A stretch of 59,013 nucleotides of DNA from Deltaproteobacteria bacterium (GTDB taxonomy: Bacteria > Desulfobacterota > Desulfuromonadia > Geobacterales > Geobacteraceae), in contig SBEG01000026.1 in the NCBI GenBank assembly GCA_009668975.1, positions 1 to 59,013 on the forward strand, given 5' to 3'. Positions 9,029 to 17,700 of this stretch are shown in pieces. The position numbers were made by a program, and so were the translations under genes. The first letter of the stretch is position 1. Each line of letters opens with the position of its first letter. The notes beneath the pieces were generated by a model. That model did not search any database. It saw only the letters and a program-made list of their open reading frames with translations, and was not told the DNA's origin.

Positions 9029-9048
9029 GAGCCTGTCGGACTCCTTGG
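9025..9048 (+). repeat. Footprint of the MITE-like element
   Basis: CTAGGAGCCTGTCGGACT at 9025-9042 matches the first 18 bases of the complete element at 11231, and the following CTCCTTGG resembles its right end. The ~140-bp interior is absent, so this looks like an internally deleted or excised copy. Its first CTAG supplies the nuoN stop codon. Confidence 0.7.
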
Positions 9049-9078
9049 AGCGGCTTCTTAAAACACCGGGAGGTGATC

Positions 9079-9744
9079 ATGTGTGGACGTTTTGTCTGTG
9101 ATATGCCACCTGGAATTATTTCCGAACTATTTGCGGTTTCCGCCCCGGCAGACATACCTCGAAGCTTCAATATTGCGCCCTCCAGCAGAATCCTTGCTGT
9201 TCGAAATTTGGAAACAGGAAATGAATTGACCTTGCTTCGCTGGGGGTTCATTCCCTCCTGGGCAAAAGATTCTGCTGCTGCAAAAGCCATTATCAATGCC
9301 CGATCCGAGACGGCCCAGGAAAAACCGTTCTTCCGCCAGGCATTGCGTAAACGTCGCTGCATTATCCCCGCAAACGGTTTTTTTGAATGGCAAAGGGCGG
9401 AGAGCAGCAAGCAACCATATTACATCCGGATGAAGTTGGATGTAATCATGGGCCTTGCCGGGGTCTGGGAGTGCTGGACGAGCCCTGACGGCGAAAGACT
9501 TGAGACCTGCGCAATTCTCACGGTGTCATCGAACAGCCTGATCAGGACAATTCATGACCGTATGCCGGTCATCATCAGGCCGGAAAACTATCCCCTCTGG
9601 CTGGATCGGGATATTGTTGATCCGGCAGTTATAAAATCTCTCTGCGTAGCGTGCCCCGAAGATCTGTTGGAGATGTATCCGGTTTCGTCTCTGGTTAATA
9701 ATCCCCGCAACAATTCCAGCGAGTGTATTGCCCGTCTCAAGTGA
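9079..9744 (+). CDS. yedK: SOS response-associated peptidase / HMCES-type abasic-site sensor (YedK)
   Basis: This family binds abasic sites in single-stranded DNA through a thiazolidine link with Cys2. The ATG at 9079 is chosen because it places the catalytic cysteine at position 2 (MCGRF), and GGAGGTG just upstream gives good spacing; an in-frame GTG at 9073 would bury it. Other family residues are visible: asparagine in INARSET, glutamate in IIPANGFFEW, and histidine in IRTIHDRMPVII. The 221-residue length is typical. It follows nuoN by 50 bases but is probably unrelated to respiration. No LexA box was recognised. Confidence 0.93.
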   Translation: MCGRFVCDMPPGIISELFAVSAPADIPRSFNIAPSSRILAVRNLETGNELTLLRWGFIPSWAKDSAAAKAIINARSETAQEKPFFRQALRKRRCIIPANGFFEWQRAESSKQPYYIRMKLDVIMGLAGVWECWTSPDGERLETCAILTVSSNSLIRTIHDRMPVIIRPENYPLWLDRDIVDPAVIKSLCVACPEDLLEMYPVSSLVNNPRNNSSECIARLK

Positions 9745-9942
9745 ATTTGATTTTCTCCGAAGCGGCACGTTTTTTTAAAGTACAACTTAAAACAAAATAG
9801 CTTAACATATCGATTTATCGTTTTATGCTGCATTTTATATTCCTTCAAACTAATCTCCTGATGATTTTTTGACCTGTGTCTCCAGCGGCTAAATGTGTTA
9901 TTGTGCTTGTGCAGGTTGAAAACCAACGAAAGGATGTATTTG

Positions 9943-11214
9943 ATGTCTGACAGTGAAAATATCAAAGGGGCGGCGGTAATCCCTTTTCCACAGGTTAACA
10001 AAGCTGGTGAACTGACCCTTTCCGCAAAAGTTGCCCAACTGAGGGCCCTAGGGATCAAGGAAAGGATCGAAATGATTCTTTCCGACCCGGAGGGAAAAAA
10101 ACTTGCACGCTCACTGGAGCCGCAGGAACTTTACTGGCTGGTCAAAGAGTTGGGCGAGGAGGATGCGCTGCCCCTGATCGCGCTTGCTTCGCCGGAGCAA
10201 TGCGGTTTCTTTCTGGATGTAGAGCTTTGGAATGGCTGCACCTATTCACGCGAAAAGGCCATGGAGTGGGTGGGGAATCTCCTCGCGGCAGGGGAGGATT
10301 TCCTGGTTGAGCAGCTCTATCACCTCGATTTCGAGTTATTGCTGCTTATCTGCAGAAAAGAACTCTTTGTCGGCGGGGGAGTCGGCGACGTAATTTCCGA
10401 TGACGAAAACCGGGCTGAATGGGATCACACGTTTGATGACATGTTTTTTATTACGTTCCGCGATGAAAAACAGGGCCCGCTGATGGGTCGTTTTCTCGAC
10501 AGTATCTACCATCACGATCACTCCCTGTACCTGCGCTTGATGGAAGCGACGAAGAACGAAATTGAAAGCGAGCAGGAGGAGCTGTGCTACCGCTTCAGAT
10601 CAGGCCGGCTTGCGGATCTGGGCTTTCCCGAATGGGAACACGCCATGGAAATATACCAATATGTCTTTCCGGAAGATTTTATTCCCCAAGACAGCAAGGA
10701 TCCGGTCATTGTCGAATTCGACGCACTTCTCCCGGTCCCGCTTACCCGGGGAGATTCGCTATTTCAGCGTGCCATGAATACCGCCAATTGCGAAGGACTG
10801 CATGCGGAATTGTACTGCCTGATCAACTCGGCGCTGGTAGCGGAAGACAAGTCCTTCTCCGACCTTGATACGATGGAATCAGTCCTGCACCGGGTTTATG
10901 GCTATCTTGCCATTGCCCTTGAGCATCTCAGCGGTGGCGACGAAAAACAAGCGGTGCGCATTCTTGAGACGGAATACCTGAAACGACTTTTTCAGCTCGC
11001 CTTCGGCATCATCACCCGGATCAGGATTCGTGCTGAACGGATTAGTCTCGAAGGTGCCGAACATGCAACAAATCGCGCTCTCCGCGGTTTTCGCAGCACA
11101 TACCCGCGTTATTATCGGGGACTTGATCCAGACCATGCGGACGGCTACCGCGAATTCAGATGCCTGGCAGATGTTCAGGCTGTCGATGCCTTTCTTCAAC
11201 GACTCGAAGGCTGA
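9943..11214 (+). CDS. DUF6178-like protein of unknown function (423 aa)
   Basis: This is a soluble protein with no membrane segment or signal peptide that I can see. It is rich in acidic residues and leucines and appears mostly helical. The pattern (LARSLEPQELYWLVKELGEE near residue 50; ALRGFRSTYPRYYRGLDPDHADGYREF near the C-terminus) resembles the DUF6178 group known from delta-proteobacteria; this is a memory-based match. ATG 9943 is preferred over ATG 9934 because AAAGG at 9929-9933 is nine bases upstream. It is flanked by a 198-base AT-rich gap on the left and by the full repeat element on the right. Confidence 0.75.
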   Translation: MSDSENIKGAAVIPFPQVNKAGELTLSAKVAQLRALGIKERIEMILSDPEGKKLARSLEPQELYWLVKELGEEDALPLIALASPEQCGFFLDVELWNGCTYSREKAMEWVGNLLAAGEDFLVEQLYHLDFELLLLICRKELFVGGGVGDVISDDENRAEWDHTFDDMFFITFRDEKQGPLMGRFLDSIYHHDHSLYLRLMEATKNEIESEQEELCYRFRSGRLADLGFPEWEHAMEIYQYVFPEDFIPQDSKDPVIVEFDALLPVPLTRGDSLFQRAMNTANCEGLHAELYCLINSALVAEDKSFSDLDTMESVLHRVYGYLAIALEHLSGGDEKQAVRILETEYLKRLFQLAFGIITRIRIRAERISLEGAEHATNRALRGFRSTYPRYYRGLDPDHADGYREFRCLADVQAVDAFLQRLEG

Positions 11215-11230
11215 GGCATAATTCGCCAGA

Positions 11231-11397
11231 CTAGGAGCCTGTCGGACTTAGGGTAAATCTGCTGCAAATCCGTCTGGACGGTCCATATTTAGCGATTTTT
11301 TGGGCAATAGAACAACTATTACCCTGCAAAATCGACAAAATCTGTCCTCGCCCAGCCGAATTTTCGCTTCGATATCCTAAGTCCGACAGACTCCTAG
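11231..11397 (+). repeat. MITE-like element, complete copy (167 bp)
   Basis: The element runs from CTAGGAGCCTGTCGGACTTA to its imperfect inverse at the right end; the outer 22 bases of the two ends agree at 21 positions. Both ends carry CTAG, which could be a 4-bp target duplication. The interior has no credible open reading frame and contains further stem-forming stretches. The copy at 1-147 is nearly identical, and a diverged inverted copy lies at 26444-26577. It follows the DUF6178-like gene by 16 bases. Confidence 0.9.
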
Positions 11398-11450
11398 GTG
11401 AATTTATTGGTTGATTTCTATTTGCAGAAAGAGTATAAAAACAAATTCCA

Positions 11451-11479
11451 ACGGGGGAGCACTCGCTTCCCCGTTTTTT
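11451..11479 (+). terminator. Rho-independent terminator
   Basis: ACGGGGGAGC (11451-11460) pairs with GCTTCCCCGT (11465-11474) around a four-base loop and runs into TTTTT. It probably ends transcription from the DUF6178-like gene and the element. Confidence 0.85.
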
Positions 11480-11709
11480 CGCGTCTTCCACAGAACCAGC
11501 GCAGCAACTGTTTGTCCTCTTCCCGCCAAGCAGGTCAATCACTAACTGTTGGGTAGTTTTTTCGTGGATGTAACAATGTAGCAATTATTTTCGGGTACGC
11601 TCCTGCGGAGTAGCGCTGGTACTCGTCTCTTGCGCAGACGTATGTCCGATTTGCATTATATTCAGCAACATTATTTTCCCCGAAAGGGCACAACAACCAA
11701 GGAGCACAT
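11480..11709 (+). other. Non-coding leader upstream of the 61-aa gene
   Basis: This 230-base stretch between a terminator and the next gene has no open reading frame. It contains several short inverted repeats, for example CTCC/GGAG around 11609-11618. Only the ribosome-binding site (AAGGAG at 11699-11704) is clear. It must hold the promoter of the 61-aa gene, but I cannot place it with confidence. Confidence 0.4.
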
Positions 11710-11895
11710 ATGAAATCCCTGCGTTCAAAATGTATCGATTGTGGAAGTGAAGCCATTGAAACACTCATCGACGAGATCAAGCCAAACTTCAAAATGGAAG
11801 TAGTCCGCTATGCCTGCGGTGCCGAATTCAGAGGTTCTTTTTCCTCAACCAGCAACATGGGTAAGGCGATTCACACCGGTTGCATGCAAAGCTAA
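11710..11895 (+). CDS. Small cysteine-containing protein (61 aa), unknown function
   Basis: This is a short gene with a strong ribosome-binding site (AAGGAG, six bases before ATG) and its own terminator. The protein has a zinc-finger-like CxxC at residues 8-11 (CIDCG), a third cysteine in RYACGAEF and a fourth in HTGCM. Four cysteines could bind one metal ion, but spacing alone does not prove it. No family is recognised. The isolated, flanked transcription unit argues that it is a real gene rather than a chance frame. Confidence 0.75.
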   Translation: MKSLRSKCIDCGSEAIETLIDEIKPNFKMEVVRYACGAEFRGSFSSTSNMGKAIHTGCMQS

Positions 11896-11902
11896 GAAGT
11901 AC

Positions 11903-11952
11903 CACTTCAAACGAAAAAAGCCCGCAAAAGCGGGCTTTTTTCGTTTGAAGTG
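11903..11952. terminator. Bidirectional terminator, 23-bp perfect stem
   Basis: Bases 11903-11925 pair perfectly with 11930-11952 around an AAAA loop. The GC-rich core GCCCGC/GCGGGC is flanked by A and T runs, so it works on both strands and separates the convergent 61-aa gene and DUF445 gene. Confidence 0.93.
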
Positions 11953-11982
11953 AAAGTTTCGGAAGCAGTCGTCAGTCGACAG

Positions 11983-13245
11983 CTAGCCAAACATCAGTGA
12001 GACGGCATGAATTATCAGACCGATCATGCCGCCAACCAGGGTACCGTTCATGCGAATGAACTGCAGATCCGATCCGATACTCAATTCGATCTCGGAAACG
12101 AAATCTTCATCGTTCCATTGCCGAATGGTTCCCGAAATATGCCGGGCAAATCCCATTCGCAGGCTATCGGCGTAATTTCTGACCATTCTTTCCAAGTGAT
12201 CGTTGATCGAGTCTTTCAGATCCTTGCTTTTGGCAACCGTGCTACCAAGCCCGACTGCCGTGGAAGCAATTTTTTCCCTGATCTTTGAATCCTGGTTGCC
12301 CAGATCAACCTGCAGCCAGTTTTTCAGGTCACACCAAAGGCTGTTGATATACTCGGTCAAGGCCGGGTTGGCGATGATATCCTGCTTGATAGATTCAACT
12401 CTGGCCCTGAGTGCCTCATCGTGCTGCAGTTTTTCGGTAAACTCGTTCAATACCTCATTAAACTTGTCCCTCAGTTCATGCTTCGGGTCGGCATTAACTT
12501 CCTGAACAAAACTATTCAATCGGTTGGCAATTTTTTCGCCAGCTCCCGCCATGAAAACATCTTTATTGGGAATCATCCGGCTGAGCATGGGATACTCATT
12601 GTTGATCCATTTTTCAATGGCCTTGGCAATTTTTGTCTGTGATTCCGGTATTTCAAGCCAGGCGGCAAAACGGCGAAGAACATCGTCCAGCACTTTCTGG
12701 TGCCGGTTTTCTTTCCGGAGAACATCAAGCAGTTGGGCTACCACAGCGGCAAGATCAAGCTTCTCGATTCTGTCATTGATTGCGGCATGAATAATTTTCC
12801 GTACCCGGCTATCATCGATAAAACCGAGAGCGTCCACCAGGACGCGGCCGACTCCGGAAGCAACACTGTCGGCATTTTTTTCCACTGATAAAAATGCTGC
12901 AATCCGTTCTGCCGGGTTAAATTGGCGCATTTTGGAGATAAGTGCATCGGTTGCCAGAAACTTGTCGCGAATGAATTCGGCCAGGCTGTCGGCGATGGTG
13001 TTTTTCTTGTTGGGTATGATGGCGGTATGGGGAATCGGGACACCCAGCGGGTGTCTGAACAGGGCGACGACCGCGAACCAATCGGCGAGTGCACCGATCA
13101 TGGCCGCTTCGGCAAAAGCTGAAACCCATTCCCAATAGCCGGTTCCCTGATTAATGCGTGCAATGACGAATAATATGGCGGCAGCAATCATCAACCCACC
13201 GGCAATTGCTTTATTCCTTTGTAAAATACGTCTCTTGTACTCCAA
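11983..13245 (-). CDS. DUF445 family membrane protein (YjiN-like)
   Basis: This 420-residue protein has the DUF445 layout: an N-terminal hydrophobic helix (about residues 16-29), the conserved block WVSAFAEAAMIGALADWFAVVALF at about 40-62 with RHPLGVPIPHTAIIPNKKNTIADSL after it, a long helical and probably coiled-coil middle, and a last hydrophobic segment (GTLVGGMIGLIIHAVSLMFG). The family has no established function. It follows the YgjP-type gene by 47 bases on the same strand, so the two may be co-transcribed. Confidence 0.9.
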   Translation of the reverse strand: MEYKRRILQRNKAIAGGLMIAAAILFVIARINQGTGYWEWVSAFAEAAMIGALADWFAVVALFRHPLGVPIPHTAIIPNKKNTIADSLAEFIRDKFLATDALISKMRQFNPAERIAAFLSVEKNADSVASGVGRVLVDALGFIDDSRVRKIIHAAINDRIEKLDLAAVVAQLLDVLRKENRHQKVLDDVLRRFAAWLEIPESQTKIAKAIEKWINNEYPMLSRMIPNKDVFMAGAGEKIANRLNSFVQEVNADPKHELRDKFNEVLNEFTEKLQHDEALRARVESIKQDIIANPALTEYINSLWCDLKNWLQVDLGNQDSKIREKIASTAVGLGSTVAKSKDLKDSINDHLERMVRNYADSLRMGFARHISGTIRQWNDEDFVSEIELSIGSDLQFIRMNGTLVGGMIGLIIHAVSLMFG

Positions 13246-13292
13246 AATTCACTCCTTTCAAATTGGTGGAAGAGGGTAACCAATATTTTGCG

Positions 13293-13799
13293 TTACGTAT
13301 AGAGAGGACCGGATATTTCTTGGTACGTCAGGAACAGACGTACGTCAAATTCCAACTGATGATACTTCGGCAGCATGTGTTCACAAAGCTTATAGAAGGC
13401 CTTATTATGCTCTTTCTCCTTTAGATGGGCCAGTTCATGCACTACAATCATGTCCAGAAAATCCAGTGGGGCGTTTTTGAAAACAGAAGCAATCCGGATT
13501 TCATTTTTTACTTTCAGTTTGGCGCCCTGTACCCGGGAGACATAGGTGTGAGTTCCTAAGGCATTATGGATAACGTTGATTTTCCCGTCAAAAACTACCT
13601 TGCTGAGCGGTGCGGACGTGGAGAGAAATTTGTTCTTCTTTTCTACGGTAAAATCGTACAGGGCCTTTTCCGTGCGAATGGTATGAGCCGAGGGATACTT
13701 TCGGGTCAGCATGCTACCGAGTTTGTTATCGTTCACCAACAGAGAAACCTGTTCCGTAACCGAATCAGGATACCCTTTCAGGTATTTCAAATCCTTCAT
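13293..13799 (-). CDS. YgjP-like (DUF45/M48-type) metallopeptidase domain protein
   Basis: The 168-residue protein contains the zinc-binding signature HELAHLKEKEHNKAFY near residues 122-137, in which HExxH and the following EH are the metal ligands. This matches the YgjP/DUF45 group related to SprT-like gluzincins. No signal peptide is seen, so it is probably cytoplasmic. Substrates are unknown. It lies just upstream of the DUF445 gene on the same strand. Confidence 0.85.
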   Translation of the reverse strand: MKDLKYLKGYPDSVTEQVSLLVNDNKLGSMLTRKYPSAHTIRTEKALYDFTVEKKNKFLSTSAPLSKVVFDGKINVIHNALGTHTYVSRVQGAKLKVKNEIRIASVFKNAPLDFLDMIVVHELAHLKEKEHNKAFYKLCEHMLPKYHQLEFDVRLFLTYQEISGPLYT

Positions 13800-14082
13800 T
13801 GATGCTTGTTTCCTTCCCGGGAATTCCCTTCTGCGTGAGGTTGTGTCCCTTGCGTCGCACTACTGCGGGTTGGGGACGTTACGGTACCACACCTTGATGC
13901 CGGAGGTAAAGTGAAAGGAATTTCGGGGTTGCTCTCCGTCAACGTGCTTTAGCGACTGATCCCTGATTACACGTTTCCCGCGAATCTGTTCCTTACCGAT
14001 TAGGGTAATTTATCACTTTCATCGTGAAATAAACTGTTGGAACTATTTGATCTTTCAGTAATAATATGCTAGGTGTTGTGAC

Positions 14083-15435
14083 ATGAAACAGATGCAACCA
14101 CCGCGAATAATTCCCCGACAAGATCATCCCATTTCCCGTTCCATGATCAGTCCGAATGTTATCAGGATCCTCTACCGGCTTAAAGATAATGGCCACACCG
14201 CCTTTTTGGTTGGCGGTGGTGTACGGGATCTCCTGCTTGGACGTGAACCCAAGGATTTCGATGTCGCCACGGATGCAACCCCTGGAAGGATTAAAAAACT
14301 CTTCCGCAACTGCCGCCTGGTGGGTCGTCGCTTCCGGTTGGCCCATCTTCATTTTTCTGACGAAATCGTCGAGGTGTCTACCTTTCGAGGTTCTTACACC
14401 GAAGAGCCAGCTGGAGATCTGGCGACTTTAGCGCCGGGAGAGGCTGAGAATGCCAATCCGCGGAGTCAGGTACGCGAAGACGGGCTGGTACTGCGGGACA
14501 ATGTCTTCGGATCACCGGCTGACGATGCCCACCGCCGCGATTTTACGGTCAATGCCCTGGCGTATAATATCGCAGATTTCTCCATACTTGATTACGTGGG
14601 CGGCATGGAGGACCTGGATCGTGGGGTGATCCGCACTATTGGAGAACCTTCGTTACGTTTCACGGAAGATCCGGTACGCATGCTGCGAGCGATTCGTTTC
14701 GCTGCGCTGCTCGGCTTTTCTTTTGAAGAGATGACGTGGCGGGCGCTTGTGGAAAATGCCCCTGGAATCACCCGCGCAACGCCACCCAGGCTCTATGAAG
14801 AGATCCTCAAGCTTTTCCTCTCCGGCGAAGGAGAAGCAATCTATCAGCATCTGCGGCTGGGTGGCCTGTTTGCGCCACTCTTTCCCGGATTCAGCCAGTG
14901 GCTTGAGCGGGAAACCGATGGTTTTCCCCATGTGAAAATCAGTAAAAATCTTGAGTGGCTCGACAAGCGGATCAGTGAAGGAACAACGGTATCGGCTCCG
15001 CTGATGTTGTCGCTGATGTTCGGTGAATATCTGGAGGAAATGGCGGCTTTTCACCGAAAACAGGGGGTAAGCCCGCTGGACGCGATACAAGCGGCTGTGG
15101 CTGACTTCATGGGTGAACAGACTCTTTTGGTTGCAATTCCCCATCGCGTGGCACTTGCCGTTCGGGATATCATGGTACTGCAGTATCGTTTCATAAAGAT
15201 GCCGGGCAAACGCCCCCAATCAGTTTTGGCACGGCAGGGATTCTCCGATGCCCTTGCGTATCTCCTCTGTCAATGTGAGACCGCAGGAGAAGGGGCAGAT
15301 ATTTTTGCCTGGTGGGAGAGTTACGCGAAGGAACAAGTTCTTCCTCCTTCGACTATGCAGAAAGATCCAGTTGCTCAAGTCCCCAAGAAACGACGCCGGA
15401 GACGCAAGGGAAGGGCACCAGCTACCTCCGCTTAG
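14083..15435 (+). CDS. pcnB: Poly(A) polymerase / tRNA nucleotidyltransferase family protein (PcnB-like)
   Basis: This is a class II nucleotidyltransferase that adds 3'-terminal nucleotides to RNA. The N-terminal catalytic core has the GG motif (FLVGGGVRDLLLG, residues 41-53) and the metal-binding aspartates D58 and D60 (KDFDVATDATP). The 'neck' region DAHRRDFTVNALAYN and the RFTEDPVRMLRAIRFAA block follow. The C-terminus is very basic (KKRRRRRKGRA), as in PcnB. In Geobacter these activities are reported to be split among several enzymes, so sequence alone does not tell poly(A) polymerase from a C- or A-adding enzyme. Another family member begins at 57530. Confidence 0.88.
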   Translation: MKQMQPPRIIPRQDHPISRSMISPNVIRILYRLKDNGHTAFLVGGGVRDLLLGREPKDFDVATDATPGRIKKLFRNCRLVGRRFRLAHLHFSDEIVEVSTFRGSYTEEPAGDLATLAPGEAENANPRSQVREDGLVLRDNVFGSPADDAHRRDFTVNALAYNIADFSILDYVGGMEDLDRGVIRTIGEPSLRFTEDPVRMLRAIRFAALLGFSFEEMTWRALVENAPGITRATPPRLYEEILKLFLSGEGEAIYQHLRLGGLFAPLFPGFSQWLERETDGFPHVKISKNLEWLDKRISEGTTVSAPLMLSLMFGEYLEEMAAFHRKQGVSPLDAIQAAVADFMGEQTLLVAIPHRVALAVRDIMVLQYRFIKMPGKRPQSVLARQGFSDALAYLLCQCETAGEGADIFAWWESYAKEQVLPPSTMQKDPVAQVPKKRRRRRKGRAPATSA

Positions 15436-15540
15436 AAAACAGCAACTCTGCACATCTGGCAAAGCCCAGATCCGGGTTTTACTCAACCATTCAGATCTTA
15501 CTACCCAGGAATTTTTCGGAATCGTGGACTTTTTACCGTT

Positions 15541-15565
15541 GCAGCCTTGTACAGGCTGCTTTTTT
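15541..15565 (+). terminator. Rho-independent terminator of pcnB
   Basis: GCAGCCT (15541-15547) pairs with AGGCTGC (15553-15559), loop TGTAC, followed by six T. The rest of the 291-base gap between pcnB and ychF shows nothing else I can name. Confidence 0.9.
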
Positions 15566-15726
15566 CATTTCAAGAATCTTGTTATTTTTCTTGTAAATAA
15601 CCCTGAATGTGGTATTTTGTTAAATTTTTTTGCTATTTTGCTGCACAAATTTTCATACTGGCATTTGGTGGCTCAGTAGTTCTTTCTTCTTCACGTGCTG
15701 AATTACTTTATCATTTAGGAGTTGCA

Positions 15727-16821
15727 ATGGGTTTCAACTGCGGTATTGTCGGTCTCCCCAATGTGGGGAAATCCACCATTTTCAATGCGCTGACCTCGGC
15801 AGGAGCCGAGTCCGCCAATTATCCATTTTGTACCATCGACCCGAATGTGGGAATCGTACAGGTTCCCGACCCTCGGATGGAAACACTTGCCGAATTTGTC
15901 AATCCGGAAAGAATTCTCCCAACGACAATCGAAATTCTGGATATCGCCGGTCTGGTAAAGGGCGCCAGTAAAGGCGAAGGGCTCGGCAATCAATTTCTTG
16001 GTCACATTCGAAGTGTCGATGCAATTATTCACGTGGTTCGTTGTTTTGATGATGAAAATATTGTGCACGTTAACGGCTCAATTAATCCGATCCTCGACAT
16101 TGAAATAATTCAGACCGAACTGGCTCTTGCCGATCTCGACACAGTGGAAAAGCGGCTCCAGCGTGTTGAAAAACTCGCCAAAAATGGCGACCGGAAATTA
16201 AAAGATGAGGCGGATTTATATCTTCGCCTGAAGCAGGCATTGGAGCAGGGTAAAGGCGCACGCGGGGTTGCCGAGACTTCCGATGAATTCGCTCTCATGT
16301 ATGATCTGCACCTGCTAACGGATAAACCCGTTCTCTATGTTGCCAATGTGGCCGAAGATGACCTTGCCGGAGACAATCCGGCTGTACATGCAGTTCGCAA
16401 GCTTGCTGCAACTGAAGGAGCCCAGGTCGTAGTGATCTGCGGCAGTGTCGAATCCGAGATTGCGGAGTTGGCTGACGAAGAAAAAGAACTGTTTCTATCC
16501 AGCATGGGACTTGCCGAGTCGGGACTCGACAGGCTGATCAGAAGCGGATACGAACTTCTCGGGCTGATCACCTATTTTACCGCGGGAAAAAAGGAGATCC
16601 GGGCCTGGACAATTCCGGTTGGCACCAAGGCCCCACAAGCGGCCGGCGTCATCCACTCGGATTTTGAAAAGGGTTTCATCCGAGCCGAAGTTATTGCTTA
16701 CTCCGATTACATCGCCGCGGCAGGTGAGTCGGGTGCAAAAGAAAAAGGGCTGATGCGGCTTGAAGGGAAAGAGTATATCGTGCAGGACGGAGACGTCATG
16801 CATTTCCGTTTTAACGTATGA
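15727..16821 (+). CDS. ychF: Redox-regulated ATPase YchF (Obg-like)
   Basis: YchF is a universally conserved Obg-family P-loop protein that prefers ATP and binds ribosomes. The 364-residue protein shows G1 GLPNVGKST (residues 9-17), the G3 region [20 protein letters not shown], the NxxE-type G4 (YVANVAEDD), and a C-terminal TGS domain ([17 protein letters not shown]). The ATG at 15727 is chosen over longer frames because it begins MGFNCGIVG as in the family and has AGGAG at 15717-15721. A terminator and a candidate structured RNA follow. Confidence 0.97.
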   Translation: MGFNCGIVGLPNVGKSTIFNALTSAGAESANYPFCTIDPNVGIVQVPDPRMETLAEFVNPERILPTTIEILDIAGLVKGASKGEGLGNQFLGHIRSVDAIIHVVRCFDDENIVHVNGSINPILDIEIIQTELALADLDTVEKRLQRVEKLAKNGDRKLKDEADLYLRLKQALEQGKGARGVAETSDEFALMYDLHLLTDKPVLYVANVAEDDLAGDNPAVHAVRKLAATEGAQVVVICGSVESEIAELADEEKELFLSSMGLAESGLDRLIRSGYELLGLITYFTAGKKEIRAWTIPVGTKAPQAAGVIHSDFEKGFIRAEVIAYSDYIAAAGESGAKEKGLMRLEGKEYIVQDGDVMHFRFNV

Positions 16822-16864
16822 TTAGTCTTCATCCGGTAACTCCATACCTGCGCTATTCCGCGTT

Positions 16865-17040
16865 GGGCTGGGGTTTTTCAGGAGTCTCTCGTACGGCTTT
16901 ATGGCAAGATAGCGACAGCATGGAAAGCGCTTGAGTTCAGCAGGCAGTCGTTCTGCGTCTCGGCTGGCGACCGATTAGGAGAGGCTTCGAGAAAGTTCCA
17001 GCCCAGCCTCTGCGGAGACTTTCCAGCCAGACCCTAGTTA
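16865..17040 (+). ncRNA. Candidate structured RNA, no family recognised
   Basis: The gap after ychF folds into a long imperfect stem: 16865-16878 pairs with 16991-17004, then 16881-16890 pairs with 16979-16988, giving about 24 pairs including G-U wobbles. Inside are two smaller hairpins: AGCG/CGCT at 16911-16931, and CAGC/GCTG enclosing GCAG/CTGC at 16938-16966. A strong terminator follows at 17041. There is no credible reading frame. This could be a small RNA or a long 3' untranslated region of ychF. The layout (long closing stem, open middle, inner hairpins) makes 6S RNA the first family to test, but I see no diagnostic 6S sequence. Confidence 0.5.
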
Positions 17041-17078
17041 GCCGGCAGGAATCAATGTGATTAACGCCGGTTTTTTTT
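17041..17078 (+). terminator. Rho-independent terminator downstream of ychF
   Basis: CCGGC and AATCA on the left pair with TGATT and GCCGG on the right (17042-17070), followed by eight T. It ends transcription coming from ychF or from the candidate RNA. Confidence 0.88.
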
Positions 17079-17134
17079 GATTTCCACCATGGTCTTCGCT
17101 GGATTTTGCTCCAGAGACGGCAGAAGTGAAGAAA

Positions 17135-17635
17135 TCAGGCGAATAAGGTTTCGGAAAGATCGACATCCTTGACCAGGATGATTTCAGCTGACGCTTCAGT
17201 ATCATTCAGGTGAATAATTGCCAAGGATTGCGGTACCTCTGCTTCTTTGAGGGAGCCGGGATTCACCAAAAGGATCTCCCCCTTTTTCTGCACGGCTGGG
17301 ACGTGTGTATGGCCATACAGGACAATGTCCGCGGAGACGCTGAAGGCTTTCTCGTAAATCCTGCCAATGCCGCTCTTCACCCGATACAGATCGCCGTGAG
17401 AGAGGAATATCGATTTGCCACAGATATTCAGGAGAAACTCCCTTTTGACTTTTGGCGAGGAGTCGCAGTTTCCTGCAAGCTTGATTACCGGAATGCAGAG
17501 GGCTTGCTCAATGATATCGGCGTCATGAAGGACGTCACCCAGGTGGATAATGCAGTCAAGGTCTGAAATGCGGTCCAGCATCTTGATTGCCAGCGGATAG
17601 TTGCCATGGGTATCTGAAAGTACGGCAATTTTCAT
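17135..17635 (-). CDS. YfcE/MJ0936-type metallophosphoesterase
   Basis: This small calcineurin-like phosphodiesterase has all metal-binding motifs in order: SDTHGN (residues 7-12), HLGD (about 31-34), AGNCD (about 54-58), SHGD (about 78-81), GHTHVP (about 107-112) and NPGS. The 166-residue length fits the MJ0936/YfcE group, which hydrolyses phosphodiesters in vitro; the natural substrate is not known. It lies 65 bases after the sigma-54 regulator on the same strand and may share its transcript. Confidence 0.9.
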   Translation of the reverse strand: MKIAVLSDTHGNYPLAIKMLDRISDLDCIIHLGDVLHDADIIEQALCIPVIKLAGNCDSSPKVKREFLLNICGKSIFLSHGDLYRVKSGIGRIYEKAFSVSADIVLYGHTHVPAVQKKGEILLVNPGSLKEAEVPQSLAIIHLNDTEASAEIILVKDVDLSETLFA

Positions 17636-17700
17636 AAATGAAGGAAGGACCTCGCAACATCAGGCGAGCAATTGACATTTGTACGACGGTTTTATAATCA

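Noticed and set aside
13206..13424. 72-codon plus-strand frame between the DUF445 and YgjP genes
   Set aside because: It is mostly antisense to both flanking genes and lacks a start signal.
14361..14500. Possible frameshift or insertion in pcnB (RSQVREDGLVLRDNVFGSP)
   Set aside because: The reading frame is intact and this insertion-like loop between catalytic motifs is common in PcnB-type enzymes.
15607..15726. Forty-codon upstream extension of ychF
   Set aside because: The extension has no YchF homology, while AGGAG and MGFNCGIVG mark the start at 15727.
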